A DNA stretch of 23,800 nt from CAZAFM01 sp964484395 (GCA_964484395.1 CAZAFM010000029.1:1-23800); one strand, 5' to 3'. Positions 6,134-14,853 are shown, counted from the stretch's first letter. Notes: generated from the letters alone by a model not told the origin. Program-made: numbers and translations.

Positions 6134-6244
6134 ATGGAAACTTTCGTTTTGATTTTAGCATTTTTAATAGTCTTTGGTGGGATAGGGTATACAGTATTTG
6201 ATACCCTAAAACACTTTAGTGACAAACCAATAACTAAAGGCTGA
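6134..6244 (+). CDS. 36-aa single-helix membrane micro-protein
   Basis: The frame reads METFVLILAFLIVFGGIGYT and continues for 16 residues to the TGA at 6242. It has one hydrophobic helix (about residues 4-20) containing a GGIG turn, followed by a short charged tail with KHFSDKP. Support comes from AGAGGA (6122-6127) at proper spacing, a TTGCAA-N17-TATGAT promoter just upstream, and the fact that it fills most of a gap that would otherwise be empty. It diverges from hemL and converges on purH, whose stop is 16 nt beyond. GTG at 6131 is an in-frame alternative start. I cannot assign a family. The composition resembles small subunits of membrane complexes, but that is only an impression. Confidence 0.6.
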   Translation: METFVLILAFLIVFGGIGYTVFDTLKHFSDKPITKG

Positions 6245-6259
6245 AAGTTGTTTTATTTT

Positions 6260-7801
6260 CTAATGCAAAAAGTGTCTTTTACCACTGAAGTATAGTGCTA
6301 TACCATGCTCATTAGCAGCCTCTATTACTTCACCATCCCTCATACTACCACCTGGTTCTATAATCAAGCTTATACCCTCACTTGCAGCTACATCTATACT
6401 ATCTCTAAAAGGAAAAAACGCTTCACTAGCTAGAGTAGCTCCTTCTAGGCTTATATCTTGATTACTAGCTTTTTTGAAGGCACAAGAAGCTGCATCAACC
6501 CTACTTGTCATACCCATACCAATAGCTAGTAAAACCCCATCTTTTACTACTGTTACGCAGTTTGATTTAGTAATAGCAGCTATTTTATAAGCTATCTCCA
6601 AATCCTCAAATTCACTATCTTTAGCAATAGTTTTACTAACACATTTTGATTTTTTTACCTCATCTACTTCTATCTCATCACTACTTTGGATAAGTATTCC
6701 GCCCTCTATATGTTTGAAATCAATTTCATCTTTTGGCATAAAAAGATGCTTGCAGTTTTGAGTAAAAAGCTTTAGGCGTTTTTTTGATTCAAATACCTTA
6801 AGTGCTTCATCACTAAAACTAGCTGCTACTATAACCTCTATGTAGATTTTGCTTATCTCTTTTGCTAGTTCTTCATCTACCTCACCATTTATTGCACACA
6901 CACCTCCATAGGCTGAGAGGGGGTCGCAGATAAGTGCGTGTTGGAAGCTAGTTAGGAGATTATCCTTTATAGCAAAACCGCATGGGTTTGCATGCTTGAT
7001 AATAGAGACTACTGGCTTATCTTTAAAACTAGTAGCTAACTTCAAAGCAGCATTTATGTCGTTGTAGTTGTTAAAACTTGGCTCGTTTTTGATAGGAATA
7101 AGTGAGTTTTTATAAAAATCTCCAAACTCATACAAACTTCCTTTTTGATGTGGATTCTCTCCATACCTTAAATCTCTTGCCTTTTTAGCCTCTACAAAAA
7201 AGCTCTCACCACTTCCTTCATTAAATCTCTCATTCATATAGTTGGCTATAAAAGCATCATAACTTGCAGTGTGGCTATATGCCTTTATCATCATATCTCT
7301 TCTAAAGTTGATATTTAGCTTGTCTGTTTTTAGTTTTTGTAAAAATAGCTCATAATCATCTGGATTTGTTAAGATTGTCACATCTCTAAAGTTCTTAGCA
7401 CTTGCCCTAACCATAGCAGGACCACCAATGTCTATGTTTTCTATGATACTATCAAAGTCTTCTGTGTTCTTGACTGTCTCTTTGAAAGGGTAGAGGTTTA
7501 TGGCTACTACTTCTATGTTTGGGATGTTGTGGGTTTTTGCATCTTCTCTGTCTTGCTTGTTATTTCTTCTGTAGAGTAGTCCTCCGTGTATGAGGGGGTG
7601 CAGGGTTTTTACCCTACCATCAAAAAGCTCAGGAAAGCCTGTTATATCACTAACCTTTATAACCTCTAATCCACTATCTTCTAGGAGTTTTGCAGTTCCT
7701 CCTGTTGATATGAGGGAGTAGTTATTATCAACTAAGCCCTTTGCAAATTCAACAATACCATTTTTATTACTTACACTAAGTAGAGCGTACTTTTTTGACA
7801 T
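6260..7801 (-). CDS. purH: Bifunctional AICAR transformylase/IMP cyclohydrolase
   Basis: PurH catalyses the last two steps of de novo IMP synthesis: formyl transfer from 10-formyl-THF to AICAR, then cyclisation to IMP. The N-terminal cyclohydrolase (MGS-like) domain covers about 1-190, with STGGTAKLL at 32-40 and TGFPELFDGRVKTLHP at 54-69. The transformylase domain follows, with RYGENPHQ at 212-219 and the catalytic K269-H270 pair in IIKHANPCGFA; the C-terminus carries PGGSMRDGEVI and ends GKRHFLH. Length (513 aa) is typical. AAGG lies before the ATG inside the end of the NADH dehydrogenase gene, and the two frames overlap by 26 nt. It is the last gene of the long minus-strand chain. No purine riboswitch can lie immediately upstream because that DNA is coding. 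Confidence 0.97.
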   Translation of the reverse strand: MSKKYALLSVSNKNGIVEFAKGLVDNNYSLISTGGTAKLLEDSGLEVIKVSDITGFPELFDGRVKTLHPLIHGGLLYRRNNKQDREDAKTHNIPNIEVVAINLYPFKETVKNTEDFDSIIENIDIGGPAMVRASAKNFRDVTILTNPDDYELFLQKLKTDKLNINFRRDMMIKAYSHTASYDAFIANYMNERFNEGSGESFFVEAKKARDLRYGENPHQKGSLYEFGDFYKNSLIPIKNEPSFNNYNDINAALKLATSFKDKPVVSIIKHANPCGFAIKDNLLTSFQHALICDPLSAYGGVCAINGEVDEELAKEISKIYIEVIVAASFSDEALKVFESKKRLKLFTQNCKHLFMPKDEIDFKHIEGGILIQSSDEIEVDEVKKSKCVSKTIAKDSEFEDLEIAYKIAAITKSNCVTVVKDGVLLAIGMGMTSRVDAASCAFKKASNQDISLEGATLASEAFFPFRDSIDVAASEGISLIIEPGGSMRDGEVIEAANEHGIALYFSGKRHFLH

Positions 7802-8999
7802 TTGTAACCTTCAGTTTTAAATACCCCTTCTTAGATATCCATATTAGTGGTAGTTTGTATTTATAAAACACAACATGCTTAAGTACATAAGCTATGAAGC
7901 CACTTAGCTTGATTTTAGAACCAATCTCAGCTGCTGCATATCTTCCACCTAAGGCTACTAGAACTCCAGGGTTTTTGAAATTATACTCAACTCCCTCTTT
8001 ATTGTCGATTTGGGCACATATATTTGCTGAAGCTACTTGGGCACTGTGTACTGAGTTTTGTACATTTGCCGGAGTATACTCTCCATCTGGGTTTTTAAGC
8101 TCTGCTATATCACCACATATATAGATACTGTCATCTTTTGTAGCCTTACATCTGCTATCTACGACAAACTGACCTCTTTTGTTCTTCTCTAGGTCCTCTA
8201 TTCTGTTTGAAAGATTAGCTGACTCTATACCACCAGCAAAAATCATAAAGTCATATCTAATTCTTGACTCATCACTTAGATATACAAACTCATCATCATT
8301 TTTTGACATAAGCTTGTTTGTTAGGATTTTTACCTTTAAGTCACTTAGGCGTCTGTGGGTTTTGTCTATCAAAAACTGGCTCATGCCCGGCAGAAGAGTA
8401 GGGGTTCCACTAATAAGATAGATATTCATATATTCACAAGCAAACTGCCCTTTTTTAAAAAACTTCTGCGAATAATACGCCATCTCTGCTGCTATCTCAA
8501 CACCTGAGAGACCACCACCAACTACTACTATGTTTAGCTCTTCACACTTTCTAGCTTCATTATCTATCTTTTTAAAAAGTGCCTTTTCAAACTTCTGTTT
8601 AAAATTCAGTGCTTTGTGTAGCTTTTTTAGGTCATTACTAGCATCAAGTCCTTCTATTTGGTGTGGAAAAAATGTCCTAGCCCCAGCAGCAATTATGAGG
8701 TAGTCATAAGTAATGTCATCTTGCTCTTCTGTTTTTACTATCTTATTCTCTCTGTCTATACTTGTTACTCTTCTGTTTAAAAAGTCCACTCTTTTACTAA
8801 GCCCCAAGCTAAGTGTCACAAGGTCAATAGTTACATCAGCTATATCACTCTTCCCAGCTATAAGGTCATATACCTCAGGTTGTAGATTGTGGTATGAGTG
8901 CTTATCTATGAGACATATATCTATATCATCTCTTTTTGCAAGCTCTCTAGCAGCACTTATACCAGCATACCCTCCTCCTATTATTACTACTTTTTTCAT
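7776..8999 (-). CDS. Type II NADH dehydrogenase (NDH-2) family flavoprotein
   Basis: Members of this family oxidise NADH and pass electrons to quinone at the inner membrane without pumping protons. The 407 residues contain two Rossmann dinucleotide sites, GGGYAG at 8-13 for FAD and GGGLSGVEIA at 161-170 for NAD(P)H, plus the second FAD motif ICGDIAE at 294-300 and TPANVQNSVHSAQ after it, at the place of the quinone-site helix in NDH-2. The basic, hydrophobic C-terminus (YVLKHVVFYKYKLPLIW) would serve as an amphipathic membrane anchor. I do not see the paired redox cysteines expected for sulfide:quinone reductase. AGGAG lies 6 nt before the ATG. The gene is 15 nt after the small unknown upstream and overlaps purH by 26 nt. 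Confidence 0.85.
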   Translation of the reverse strand: MKKVVIIGGGYAGISAARELAKRDDIDICLIDKHSYHNLQPEVYDLIAGKSDIADVTIDLVTLSLGLSKRVDFLNRRVTSIDRENKIVKTEEQDDITYDYLIIAAGARTFFPHQIEGLDASNDLKKLHKALNFKQKFEKALFKKIDNEARKCEELNIVVVGGGLSGVEIAAEMAYYSQKFFKKGQFACEYMNIYLISGTPTLLPGMSQFLIDKTHRRLSDLKVKILTNKLMSKNDDEFVYLSDESRIRYDFMIFAGGIESANLSNRIEDLEKNKRGQFVVDSRCKATKDDSIYICGDIAELKNPDGEYTPANVQNSVHSAQVASANICAQIDNKEGVEYNFKNPGVLVALGGRYAAAEIGSKIKLSGFIAYVLKHVVFYKYKLPLIWISKKGYLKLKVTNVKKVRST

Positions 9000-9014
9000 T
9001 ATATCTCCTACTTC

Positions 9015-9347
9015 TTAGCTATATGCGTTTTCAAGGGCATCTTTCTCTATATTTTCTACATCTGTCTTGATAGTATGAAGAGTGTTTGATAGTCGTAGTG
9101 ATTCAAAAACTATATAACCAAACTTCTTATTAACTCTACCTCTTTTTATATAGCTTTTCAACCCATGAGTTTCAAACTTCTGCTCTACAAAGTACTCCTC
9201 AGCACTATCTACCAAAAAGGCTTTTCTGCTACTAATCTCACCATTTTTGATGGTTATCTCAGCTACTACAAACTGCTCTTTCTCCTCTAGTATAAAGTCC
9301 TTCGCACACTCAGCTATTAACTCTGCTATCTTTTTTTGAAACTTCAT
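9015..9347 (-). CDS. Small soluble protein of unknown function
   Basis: A 110-aa protein I cannot place in a family. It has a charged amphipathic N-terminal helix, a central strand pair (QFVVAEITIKNGEISSRKAF) and a C-terminal helix rich in Glu and Asn. It has no signal or membrane segment. Start: ATG at 9345-9347, because AGGAG sits 6 nt upstream; the GTG one codon earlier is less well spaced. It follows ruvX by 36 nt and precedes the NADH dehydrogenase gene by 15 nt on the same strand, so it is probably part of the same transcript. Nothing seen connects it to either neighbour. Confidence 0.7.
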   Translation of the reverse strand: MKFQKKIAELIAECAKDFILEEKEQFVVAEITIKNGEISSRKAFLVDSAEEYFVEQKFETHGLKSYIKRGRVNKKFGYIVFESLRLSNTLHTIKTDVENIEKDALENAYS

Positions 9348-9383
9348 CACATACTCCTAGTTTTTTTCTAATAATACTGCTAC

Positions 9384-9794
9384 TTATGAAATTTTTTGGT
9401 TACAATTAGGATTCTTCTCTACCCATCGCTCTAGTATAAGAAGAGCTGAGAGAGAGTCTAGCTTCCCATCTTTTTTATCTTTTAGCACTCCTTTTGTTAG
9501 CTCTTTTGCCTCAGAGGAGCTAAAGGACTCATCTACAAACTCTATATCTCCACTGAAGTTCAAAAGCTTACTAAAATGCTCTATCCTCCTTGTCATCTCA
9601 TCCTCACTGCTTCCACCCTTTGGGATACCAAAGATTACTTTTGTAGCACGCTTCTCTTGTAGTAGCTCATCTAGCTCTTTTGCAGCTTGATTTCTGTTTT
9701 TGCGGATGATTGGTTTTAGGGGGAGTGTTATGTTTGAAGTGTGCATAGCTAGACCTACTCTTTTTAGCCCAAGATCTACACCTATAATACTCAT
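9384..9794 (-). CDS. ruvX: RuvX/YqgF family nuclease (pre-16S rRNA nuclease or Holliday junction resolvase)
   Basis: The RuvX/YqgF family has an RNase H-like fold and has been tied to 5' maturation of 16S rRNA and, in some bacteria, to resolution of Holliday junctions. The 136 residues hold the acidic triad D7 in GVDLGLKRVG, E89 in FVDESFSS and D113 in KLDSLSA, as well as the VIFGIPKG strand at 53-60. It overlaps dprA by 4 nt (ATGA) and is coupled to it. The dprA-ruvX pairing downstream of ilvC-minDE is the order I know from Helicobacter and Campylobacter. Length is normal. Confidence 0.93.
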   Translation of the reverse strand: MSIIGVDLGLKRVGLAMHTSNITLPLKPIIRKNRNQAAKELDELLQEKRATKVIFGIPKGGSSEDEMTRRIEHFSKLLNFSGDIEFVDESFSSSEAKELTKGVLKDKKDGKLDSLSALLILERWVEKNPNCNQKIS

Positions 9795-10546
9795 AAGCTT
9801 ACTACTCTTCCATTTTCTATACTGATTGCTCCTTCTAGCTCTAGCTCAAAGAGCCTCTCTTTGTAGATTTTGTATGCATCTTCTACTTTTAAGCCATCTA
9901 GCTCACTCTCTTTTTTCTCCACTTGAAGCTCTCCAAAGCGATTGACAAACTCATCTATATCCTCTATATAGGTTGCTTCACCTTTTTTTACTAGCTCTCT
10001 AGTCCCCTCACTCTCTTTTAGCCTATGTGGTAGTACAAAAATCTCTTTTCCCTGAGCCTTAGCGAGAGCCGCACTTACTAGGGAGCCACTTTTGAGGTCA
10101 GCTTGAGCTATTATAACTACTTCACCTAGTGCTGTTACTATTCTGTTTCTTTTTGTAAACTCATACTTTTTTGGGGTTGGGTTCTCTTCACTCTCACTTA
10201 GGGCTAGCGCGTTTTGGTATATTTTTTCTATAAGTTTTGCATTTGTCTTTGGATAGATGGAATCAAGCGAGTTAGCAAATATAGCTATGGTGTTTGGATA
10301 TGCAGCTTCATGGGCTATAATATCTACTCCAAGAGCTCCTCCACTCACTACAGTTACTCCAGCAATTGATAGTTTATAGGAGAGCTCTTTTACTATGGTT
10401 TTGGTATATGGGTTTGGTGCTCTTGTACCAACAATACTCACCTTTTTTCTATCAAGTAGAGATATATCTCCTCTATAGTAAAGCTCTTTTGGTGGCTTAT
10501 CTATCTCTTTTAGTGATTGAGGGAACTCTCTAGTTCGTCTTATCAA
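9791..10546 (-). CDS. dprA: DNA-processing protein DprA
   Basis: DprA binds incoming single-stranded DNA during natural transformation and loads RecA. Visible motifs of its Rossmann-like core are GTRAP at 40-44, SGGALGVD at 68-75, RNRIV at 133-137 and SGSL at 153-156. Residues about 215-251 form the small winged-helix tail (FELELEGAISIENGRVVSL). At 251 aa it is the short form without an N-terminal SAM domain, as in Helicobacter. The start is a TTG at 10544-10546 overlapping the TGA of the upstream gene, with AAGGTGA in position. It is coupled to the propeller-solenoid gene before it and to ruvX after it. Its presence suggests competence, but no other competence gene is in the window. Confidence 0.95.
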   Translation of the reverse strand: MIRRTREFPQSLKEIDKPPKELYYRGDISLLDRKKVSIVGTRAPNPYTKTIVKELSYKLSIAGVTVVSGGALGVDIIAHEAAYPNTIAIFANSLDSIYPKTNAKLIEKIYQNALALSESEENPTPKKYEFTKRNRIVTALGEVVIIAQADLKSGSLVSAALAKAQGKEIFVLPHRLKESEGTRELVKKGEATYIEDIDEFVNRFGELQVEKKESELDGLKVEDAYKIYKERLFELELEGAISIENGRVVSL

Positions 10547-12678
10547 CTTTCACCTTTGTGAACTACTATATAATCAACAAATTCACTATTCTTATACCCC
10601 TCACTACTTCCATTATCATCAATATCATCAAGAAGTGATATTTTTCCTGCATCACTCATAATTTTTCTAATTTCACTATCTTTACTAAATCTCTTAATAT
10701 AGCGCTTCAGAGTTAAATCCCAGTTCACATCATCATCTTTTATGAAGTTGTTTATCTCATTTAGATATGCTATTTTCATTAAAGAGCCGATTTTCTCTCT
10801 CCAAAAATCAATCTCTTTTATCCCCTTTAATTCAAGTAGCACTCTTTTTGGTTCACCATTAAAGGCTTGAACCTTTGCTTGTTCAAACTGAGGCTCAAAT
10901 CTAGCTTGAAGCTCTTTGAACTGCGGTAGCCCTTTTAGTGATTCGTTCTTCTCCACAAGCTTAAACGCAAGGTCATTATTTCCTTTTTCAACAGCTTCTA
11001 TAAATGCTGCTTTGCTTTTTATGGAGTTTATCCTCTCAGCGATTGACTTTTTATACATTGGAAAAATCATAATTTTTTTAGCTAACTCTTCAGCTTCTTC
11101 AAACTGCTGAGCTTTTTCTAATTCACCAAACTGATCTAAGAGTTTCTGACCAAAGTTTGATACTTTTTCGTATAAATCAGTCTCTTTTAGAAAGAAAAAC
11201 TTCTCTGTTAGAGCAAAATACTCTTTAAACTTCTGTTTTTTGATATACTCATCTGCTTGGATAAAGACATTAGTGTTTTTAAGAAGCTGGAAGATGAGGT
11301 CTTTTTTACAAGTGTTTTCAAAAGGTTTAAAAACCATCTCGACTTTTTTGCGATTTAGTGTAGGATCCTCTTCAAGAAGTTTCTTGGCAGTAGCAAAGGC
11401 TTTTGCCCAGTGTCTTTCTAGCTCATCATAAGCAGAAGTTTTCATAAGGAATTTGTTAAGTGAGACCATCTCGTATGCTTTAGCATACTCTTTAGCATTA
11501 ATAGCATCCATAAACTGCTTTACAGGACCTTTTTGCATCAAGTAGAAATCAAAATCTTTTTTCTTTTTTGGGTCAAATAAGAATGGGTCAACAACCTCTA
11601 TCGCTTCTTCAGTTTTGTTATCATTTAGTAGTTTAATAGCTTTTTGCAAGTACTCATCCCAGTGCTCATCAAAAGCCTTTGTAGCTGGATGTATGGTTAA
11701 AAAAACATTCTCTTCTATAATCTTTCTAGCCTCTTTAAAGTCAAGCTTATCTATTGCCTCTTTTAAGTCATCTTCACCATTATTGTAGTCAACTACTAAA
11801 AAAGTTCCCTCTGTAAACCCCATCATTATGGTTGTTTTGAAGTTAGATAGAGCACTAAAGCCCATATAATCAAACTTCAAATCAAGCATCTTTGCATTGT
11901 CTTCTAGTCGTATAAGATAAAAAATATTACCCCTAGTTCCCACAAGCGCATACTGTTCACACTCTGTTATACATACAGTACTAGGCCATTTTGCAAAATG
12001 ACTCTCATTACTTATGGTGCTTTTTTTGATAAGGTCATAAATAATACTTCTTCCATTTCTGCTTACTAAATAGAGTTTCGTGTCATTATCAAAAAAGGAT
12101 GCTCTCTCCACCACATCATGTTGCTTAAAGACATCTTTTACCTTGTTTTGTAGTGTAGAGTAGATAACGGTAAACTTATCATAACTACTTGCAACTACAA
12201 ATTCACCACTACTAGAGAAGGTTATATTAGATATGTATTCACCTCTAGGAGGTAGTGAAAAAAGTAGCTTCGTTCTTTTTACATCAAAAACAAAAACTTT
12301 TCCATCAGTGCCACCAGTAGCTAACAAAGATCCATCCTTTGAAAAAGCACTACTCTCTACATCCCCATCATGCCAAGTGTTGACCATTAGTTTCTCTATT
12401 TTTGGAGATATTTTTATTAGTACGGATTTTTCAGTACCTAGTAAAGGTAGGGAGATTAGGGCGTTTTTGGATATGGAGAAATTATTAGCATGCTTATGTG
12501 GAGGCTCAAAAGTTTTTAAAAGCTTGGTCTGTCCACTTAGAGATATATCCGGAAGTTTGAATTTATAGAGCTTATATGAAGAGTCTAAAACTATGCAACC
12601 ATTTGTAGTTGCCTTTATACCCAGTATGCCATCTTGAAGACTTACTTTTTTTAAGATTTTTATCATAGATCTTCCCAT
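10543..12678 (-). CDS. Large WD40 beta-propeller plus alpha-solenoid protein
   Basis: A 711-aa cytosolic-looking protein with no signal peptide or membrane helix. Residues about 5-300 carry WD40-like repeats: the clearest blade is 102-140, with HDGDVESSAFSKDGSLLATG followed by GGTDGKVFVFD, and weaker blades follow at about 145-175, 185-216, 230-257 and 270-300. Residues about 305-690 are nearly all helical and charged, with repeating helix pairs (for example EEAEELAKKIM and KEYAKAYEMVS), a solenoid rather than a coiled coil. I do not know a function; the shape points to a scaffold. The ATG at 12678 has GAGGA almost touching it, while the ATG at 12666 (residue 5) has GGGAAG at a better distance, so the true start may be 12666. 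It lies between the deacetylase and dprA, and its TGA overlaps the dprA start. Confidence 0.75.
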   Translation of the reverse strand: MGRSMIKILKKVSLQDGILGIKATTNGCIVLDSSYKLYKFKLPDISLSGQTKLLKTFEPPHKHANNFSISKNALISLPLLGTEKSVLIKISPKIEKLMVNTWHDGDVESSAFSKDGSLLATGGTDGKVFVFDVKRTKLLFSLPPRGEYISNITFSSSGEFVVASSYDKFTVIYSTLQNKVKDVFKQHDVVERASFFDNDTKLYLVSRNGRSIIYDLIKKSTISNESHFAKWPSTVCITECEQYALVGTRGNIFYLIRLEDNAKMLDLKFDYMGFSALSNFKTTIMMGFTEGTFLVVDYNNGEDDLKEAIDKLDFKEARKIIEENVFLTIHPATKAFDEHWDEYLQKAIKLLNDNKTEEAIEVVDPFLFDPKKKKDFDFYLMQKGPVKQFMDAINAKEYAKAYEMVSLNKFLMKTSAYDELERHWAKAFATAKKLLEEDPTLNRKKVEMVFKPFENTCKKDLIFQLLKNTNVFIQADEYIKKQKFKEYFALTEKFFFLKETDLYEKVSNFGQKLLDQFGELEKAQQFEEAEELAKKIMIFPMYKKSIAERINSIKSKAAFIEAVEKGNNDLAFKLVEKNESLKGLPQFKELQARFEPQFEQAKVQAFNGEPKRVLLELKGIKEIDFWREKIGSLMKIAYLNEINNFIKDDDVNWDLTLKRYIKRFSKDSEIRKIMSDAGKISLLDDIDDNGSSEGYKNSEFVDYIVVHKGES

Positions 12679-12717
12679 TTCCTCGCTTATATTTCAAGGT
12701 AGTTTTGTTTTATTAGC

Positions 12718-13812
12718 TTAATTATAGACAAAATCATATAATTTGTCCAAATAGACTACATCAATCCCTTCTAATATATCTTTTGAGTCTCTAATTGTTT
12801 CAAGTGTAATACGGCTTGGATGCCCGATAGCAAGGGCGTAGCCATTTTTTTTAGCTTTTTTTACAGCTTCTTTTAGCTGACCTCTTATGTAGTTACTCTC
12901 AGCCTTATTATCTATAAAAACATCTCTTGAAAGAAGTTTTAGAGATAGGCTAGCACTAACCTCTTTTGCCTTAGAATTTGCAGTAGTTCTACTATCTACA
13001 AAAGCAAAACCCATACCATCTAGTGTTTTGATGAGTTTGTACATAGAGTTGTAGTCTGCGGTAAACTTACTTCCTGTATGGTTGTTTATGTACTTTGAGT
13101 TTGGAAAATCATTCCGTATTTTTTTTATAATGGACTCAATTTTTTTATCACTATCACCCACTTTTAGTGTCTCTTTTTCTTCATTTGCGTAGTTGATAGC
13201 CTCTAGTGGAAGGTGTATCATATAAAAAGGAAGTCTTTTTGCCAATCTAGGAGTATCAGGATGGATTGAACTTCTTGGCATAAGAGATGGGGTTATCTCT
13301 AAATCTATTGATTTTATCCTCTCTATTTGATGAGAAAAAGCAACATCATCTATTACTATAGCTAGTTTTGGCTTTTGGTCTTTGTCTAAGACTTTTTTAA
13401 GTGGTTCGTAAGCTTTTTTTGTCTCTTCATATCTCTCTTTAGAGTCTTTGAAATCTTTTATTTCACTGTTTGTTAGGTCAGTAGCCTCTGCTTTTTCTTC
13501 ATCTTCTTTATCTAGGATGCTTTTTTTCTTTTCATAGATTTTATTACTTGTAAGAATCTCTTGAAGTTTTTTTATATTTTCATCTTCTATCTCATCTACT
13601 TTTTTGATTGTGTTTTGCTGCTCTTTTGGGGGTGCTTGTGCTAATTTTTTTTCTGGATTTTCTAAAAAAAGATATAGAGTAGTAGCAATAAGTATTAGAA
13701 CTATTGGAAGTGATATGAGAAGTGGTTTTTGAAGCTTAGAAAAAAAAGACAACCTCTTTTTTGATGAGGTCCCTTTTTTTGTCTTTTTGCTTTTTTTTCT
13801 ACTTTTTGGCAT
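12718..13812 (-). CDS. YibQ-type divergent polysaccharide deacetylase, membrane-anchored
   Basis: The 364 residues begin with a very basic cytosolic stretch (1-29, rich in KKSKK and SKKR), a single membrane helix (about 30-50), then a charged linker of about 95 residues that is probably coiled or disordered. The C-terminal domain from about 148 starts with KLAIVIDDVAFS and continues with FYMIHLPLEAIN, NNHTGSKFTAD and FVDSRTTANS, the pattern of the divergent polysaccharide deacetylase (DUF610/YibQ) family. The domain would face the periplasm and probably acts on peptidoglycan or another polysaccharide; its substrate is not established. The ATG lies within the end of minE (14-nt overlap). Campylobacter has a similar protein just before dprA, so the position is conserved. 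Confidence 0.85.
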   Translation of the reverse strand: MPKSRKKSKKTKKGTSSKKRLSFFSKLQKPLLISLPIVLILIATTLYLFLENPEKKLAQAPPKEQQNTIKKVDEIEDENIKKLQEILTSNKIYEKKKSILDKEDEEKAEATDLTNSEIKDFKDSKERYEETKKAYEPLKKVLDKDQKPKLAIVIDDVAFSHQIERIKSIDLEITPSLMPRSSIHPDTPRLAKRLPFYMIHLPLEAINYANEEKETLKVGDSDKKIESIIKKIRNDFPNSKYINNHTGSKFTADYNSMYKLIKTLDGMGFAFVDSRTTANSKAKEVSASLSLKLLSRDVFIDNKAESNYIRGQLKEAVKKAKKNGYALAIGHPSRITLETIRDSKDILEGIDVVYLDKLYDFVYN

Positions 13813-14050
13813 TTTTTCCTAGAACTATCTCTACCTCTAGTACATCTAGATTACTATCTTTTTCTGTTTTAATATCTAGTTTTTCGACATCTGTGTATTT
13901 TTTTATAACCTCTAGAAGCTCAGCTTTGAGGTCTTCTAGATATGGAAGCGCATTACTGCTTCGCTCATGGGCTATCATCATAGTTAGCCTATCTTTTGCT
14001 ATATTTCCACTTCTTTTTTTATCACCAAAAATTTTATCTAAAAAACTCAT
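13799..14050 (-). CDS. minE: Cell division topological specificity factor MinE
   Basis: MinE stimulates the MinD ATPase and drives the pole-to-pole oscillation that keeps FtsZ rings at mid-cell. The 83 residues fit: an N-terminal amphipathic membrane-targeting start (MSFLDKIFGDKK), the MinD-contact segment with AKDRLTMMIAHERS at about 18-31, and a C-terminal alpha-beta topological domain ending EVEIVLGK. It overlaps minD by 4 nt and the deacetylase gene by 14 nt. MinC is not encoded beside minDE in this window, which is usual in this phylum. Confidence 0.96.
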   Translation of the reverse strand: MSFLDKIFGDKKRSGNIAKDRLTMMIAHERSSNALPYLEDLKAELLEVIKKYTDVEKLDIKTEKDSNLDVLEVEIVLGKNAKK

Positions 14051-14853
14051 TTGAATATCTTTTTAAACTTACTGAAAAATCCAGCTGACTTTAGTTCGGG
14101 AAAGGCTATATCTTCACCTAGGAGTCTTTTAGATATTCTACCATAAGCACCACCTGAATCTGATTTGTCATCATAGATGATTGGCTCACCTATGTTTGTT
14201 GAAGTGACAACCTTATCATCTTCAGGGACTATTCCTATAAGTGGAAGACCTAGTATTTTTAGTACATCCTCAATTGCTAACATATCCCCTCTCTCTACTA
14301 ACTCTGGCTTAATTCGGTTGATAATTATGTGTTTATCTACCTCGCCTCCATCTTTTGCTTTTTGACTTTTAGCATCTATAATACCTATAACTCTATCAGC
14401 ATCTCTTACTGCTGAGACTTCAGGTGTAGTTATGATAAGTGCACGATCAGCTAAAAATATAGAGTGCTCAAATCCACCCTCAATTCCAGCAGGAGAGTCA
14501 AGAAGTATGAAGTCAAACTGCTCTTTTAGAGTGTCTATTAGCTCTTTAACTTTTTGAGTGTCTAGGACATTTTTATCTTTTGTCTGTGAAGCAGGCAGGA
14601 AGTAGAGTGTTTTTGTTTTTTTGTCATTTATCAAAGCTTGAGAGAGGTTACATCTCCCCTCCATTACATCTACTACATCATATACTATTCTTTTTTCAAG
14701 TCCTAGTATCATATCTAAGTTTCTTAGACCTATATCAAAGTCAATTGCTACGACTCTTTTTCCTTCTCTAGCAAGTCCTACTGCTATATTTGCTGTAGTT
14801 GTTGACTTGCCAACACCTCCTTTTCCAGAGGTTATAGTTATGACTTCTCCCAC
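14047..14853 (-). CDS. minD: Septum site-determining ATPase MinD
   Basis: MinD is a membrane-cycling ATPase that recruits MinC to block division near the poles. The 268 residues have the deviant Walker A motif SGKGGVGKST at 9-18 with both lysines (K11 and K16), the switch I-like DFDIGLRNLD at 38-47, the LLDSPAGIE Walker B/switch II stretch, and a C-terminal amphipathic helix GFFSKFKKIFK that serves as the membrane-targeting sequence. It follows ilvC by 9 nt and overlaps minE by 4 nt. The ilvC-minD-minE linkage matches Helicobacter. Confidence 0.97.
   Translation of the reverse strand: MGEVITITSGKGGVGKSTTTANIAVGLAREGKRVVAIDFDIGLRNLDMILGLEKRIVYDVVDVMEGRCNLSQALINDKKTKTLYFLPASQTKDKNVLDTQKVKELIDTLKEQFDFILLDSPAGIEGGFEHSIFLADRALIITTPEVSAVRDADRVIGIIDAKSQKAKDGGEVDKHIIINRIKPELVERGDMLAIEDVLKILGLPLIGIVPEDDKVVTSTNIGEPIIYDDKSDSGGAYGRISKRLLGEDIAFPELKSAGFFSKFKKIFK

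Noticed and set aside
7776..8999. Sulfide:quinone oxidoreductase
   Set aside because: The fold is shared, but I do not see the paired catalytic cysteines at the expected places, and the C-terminal region fits NDH-2 better.
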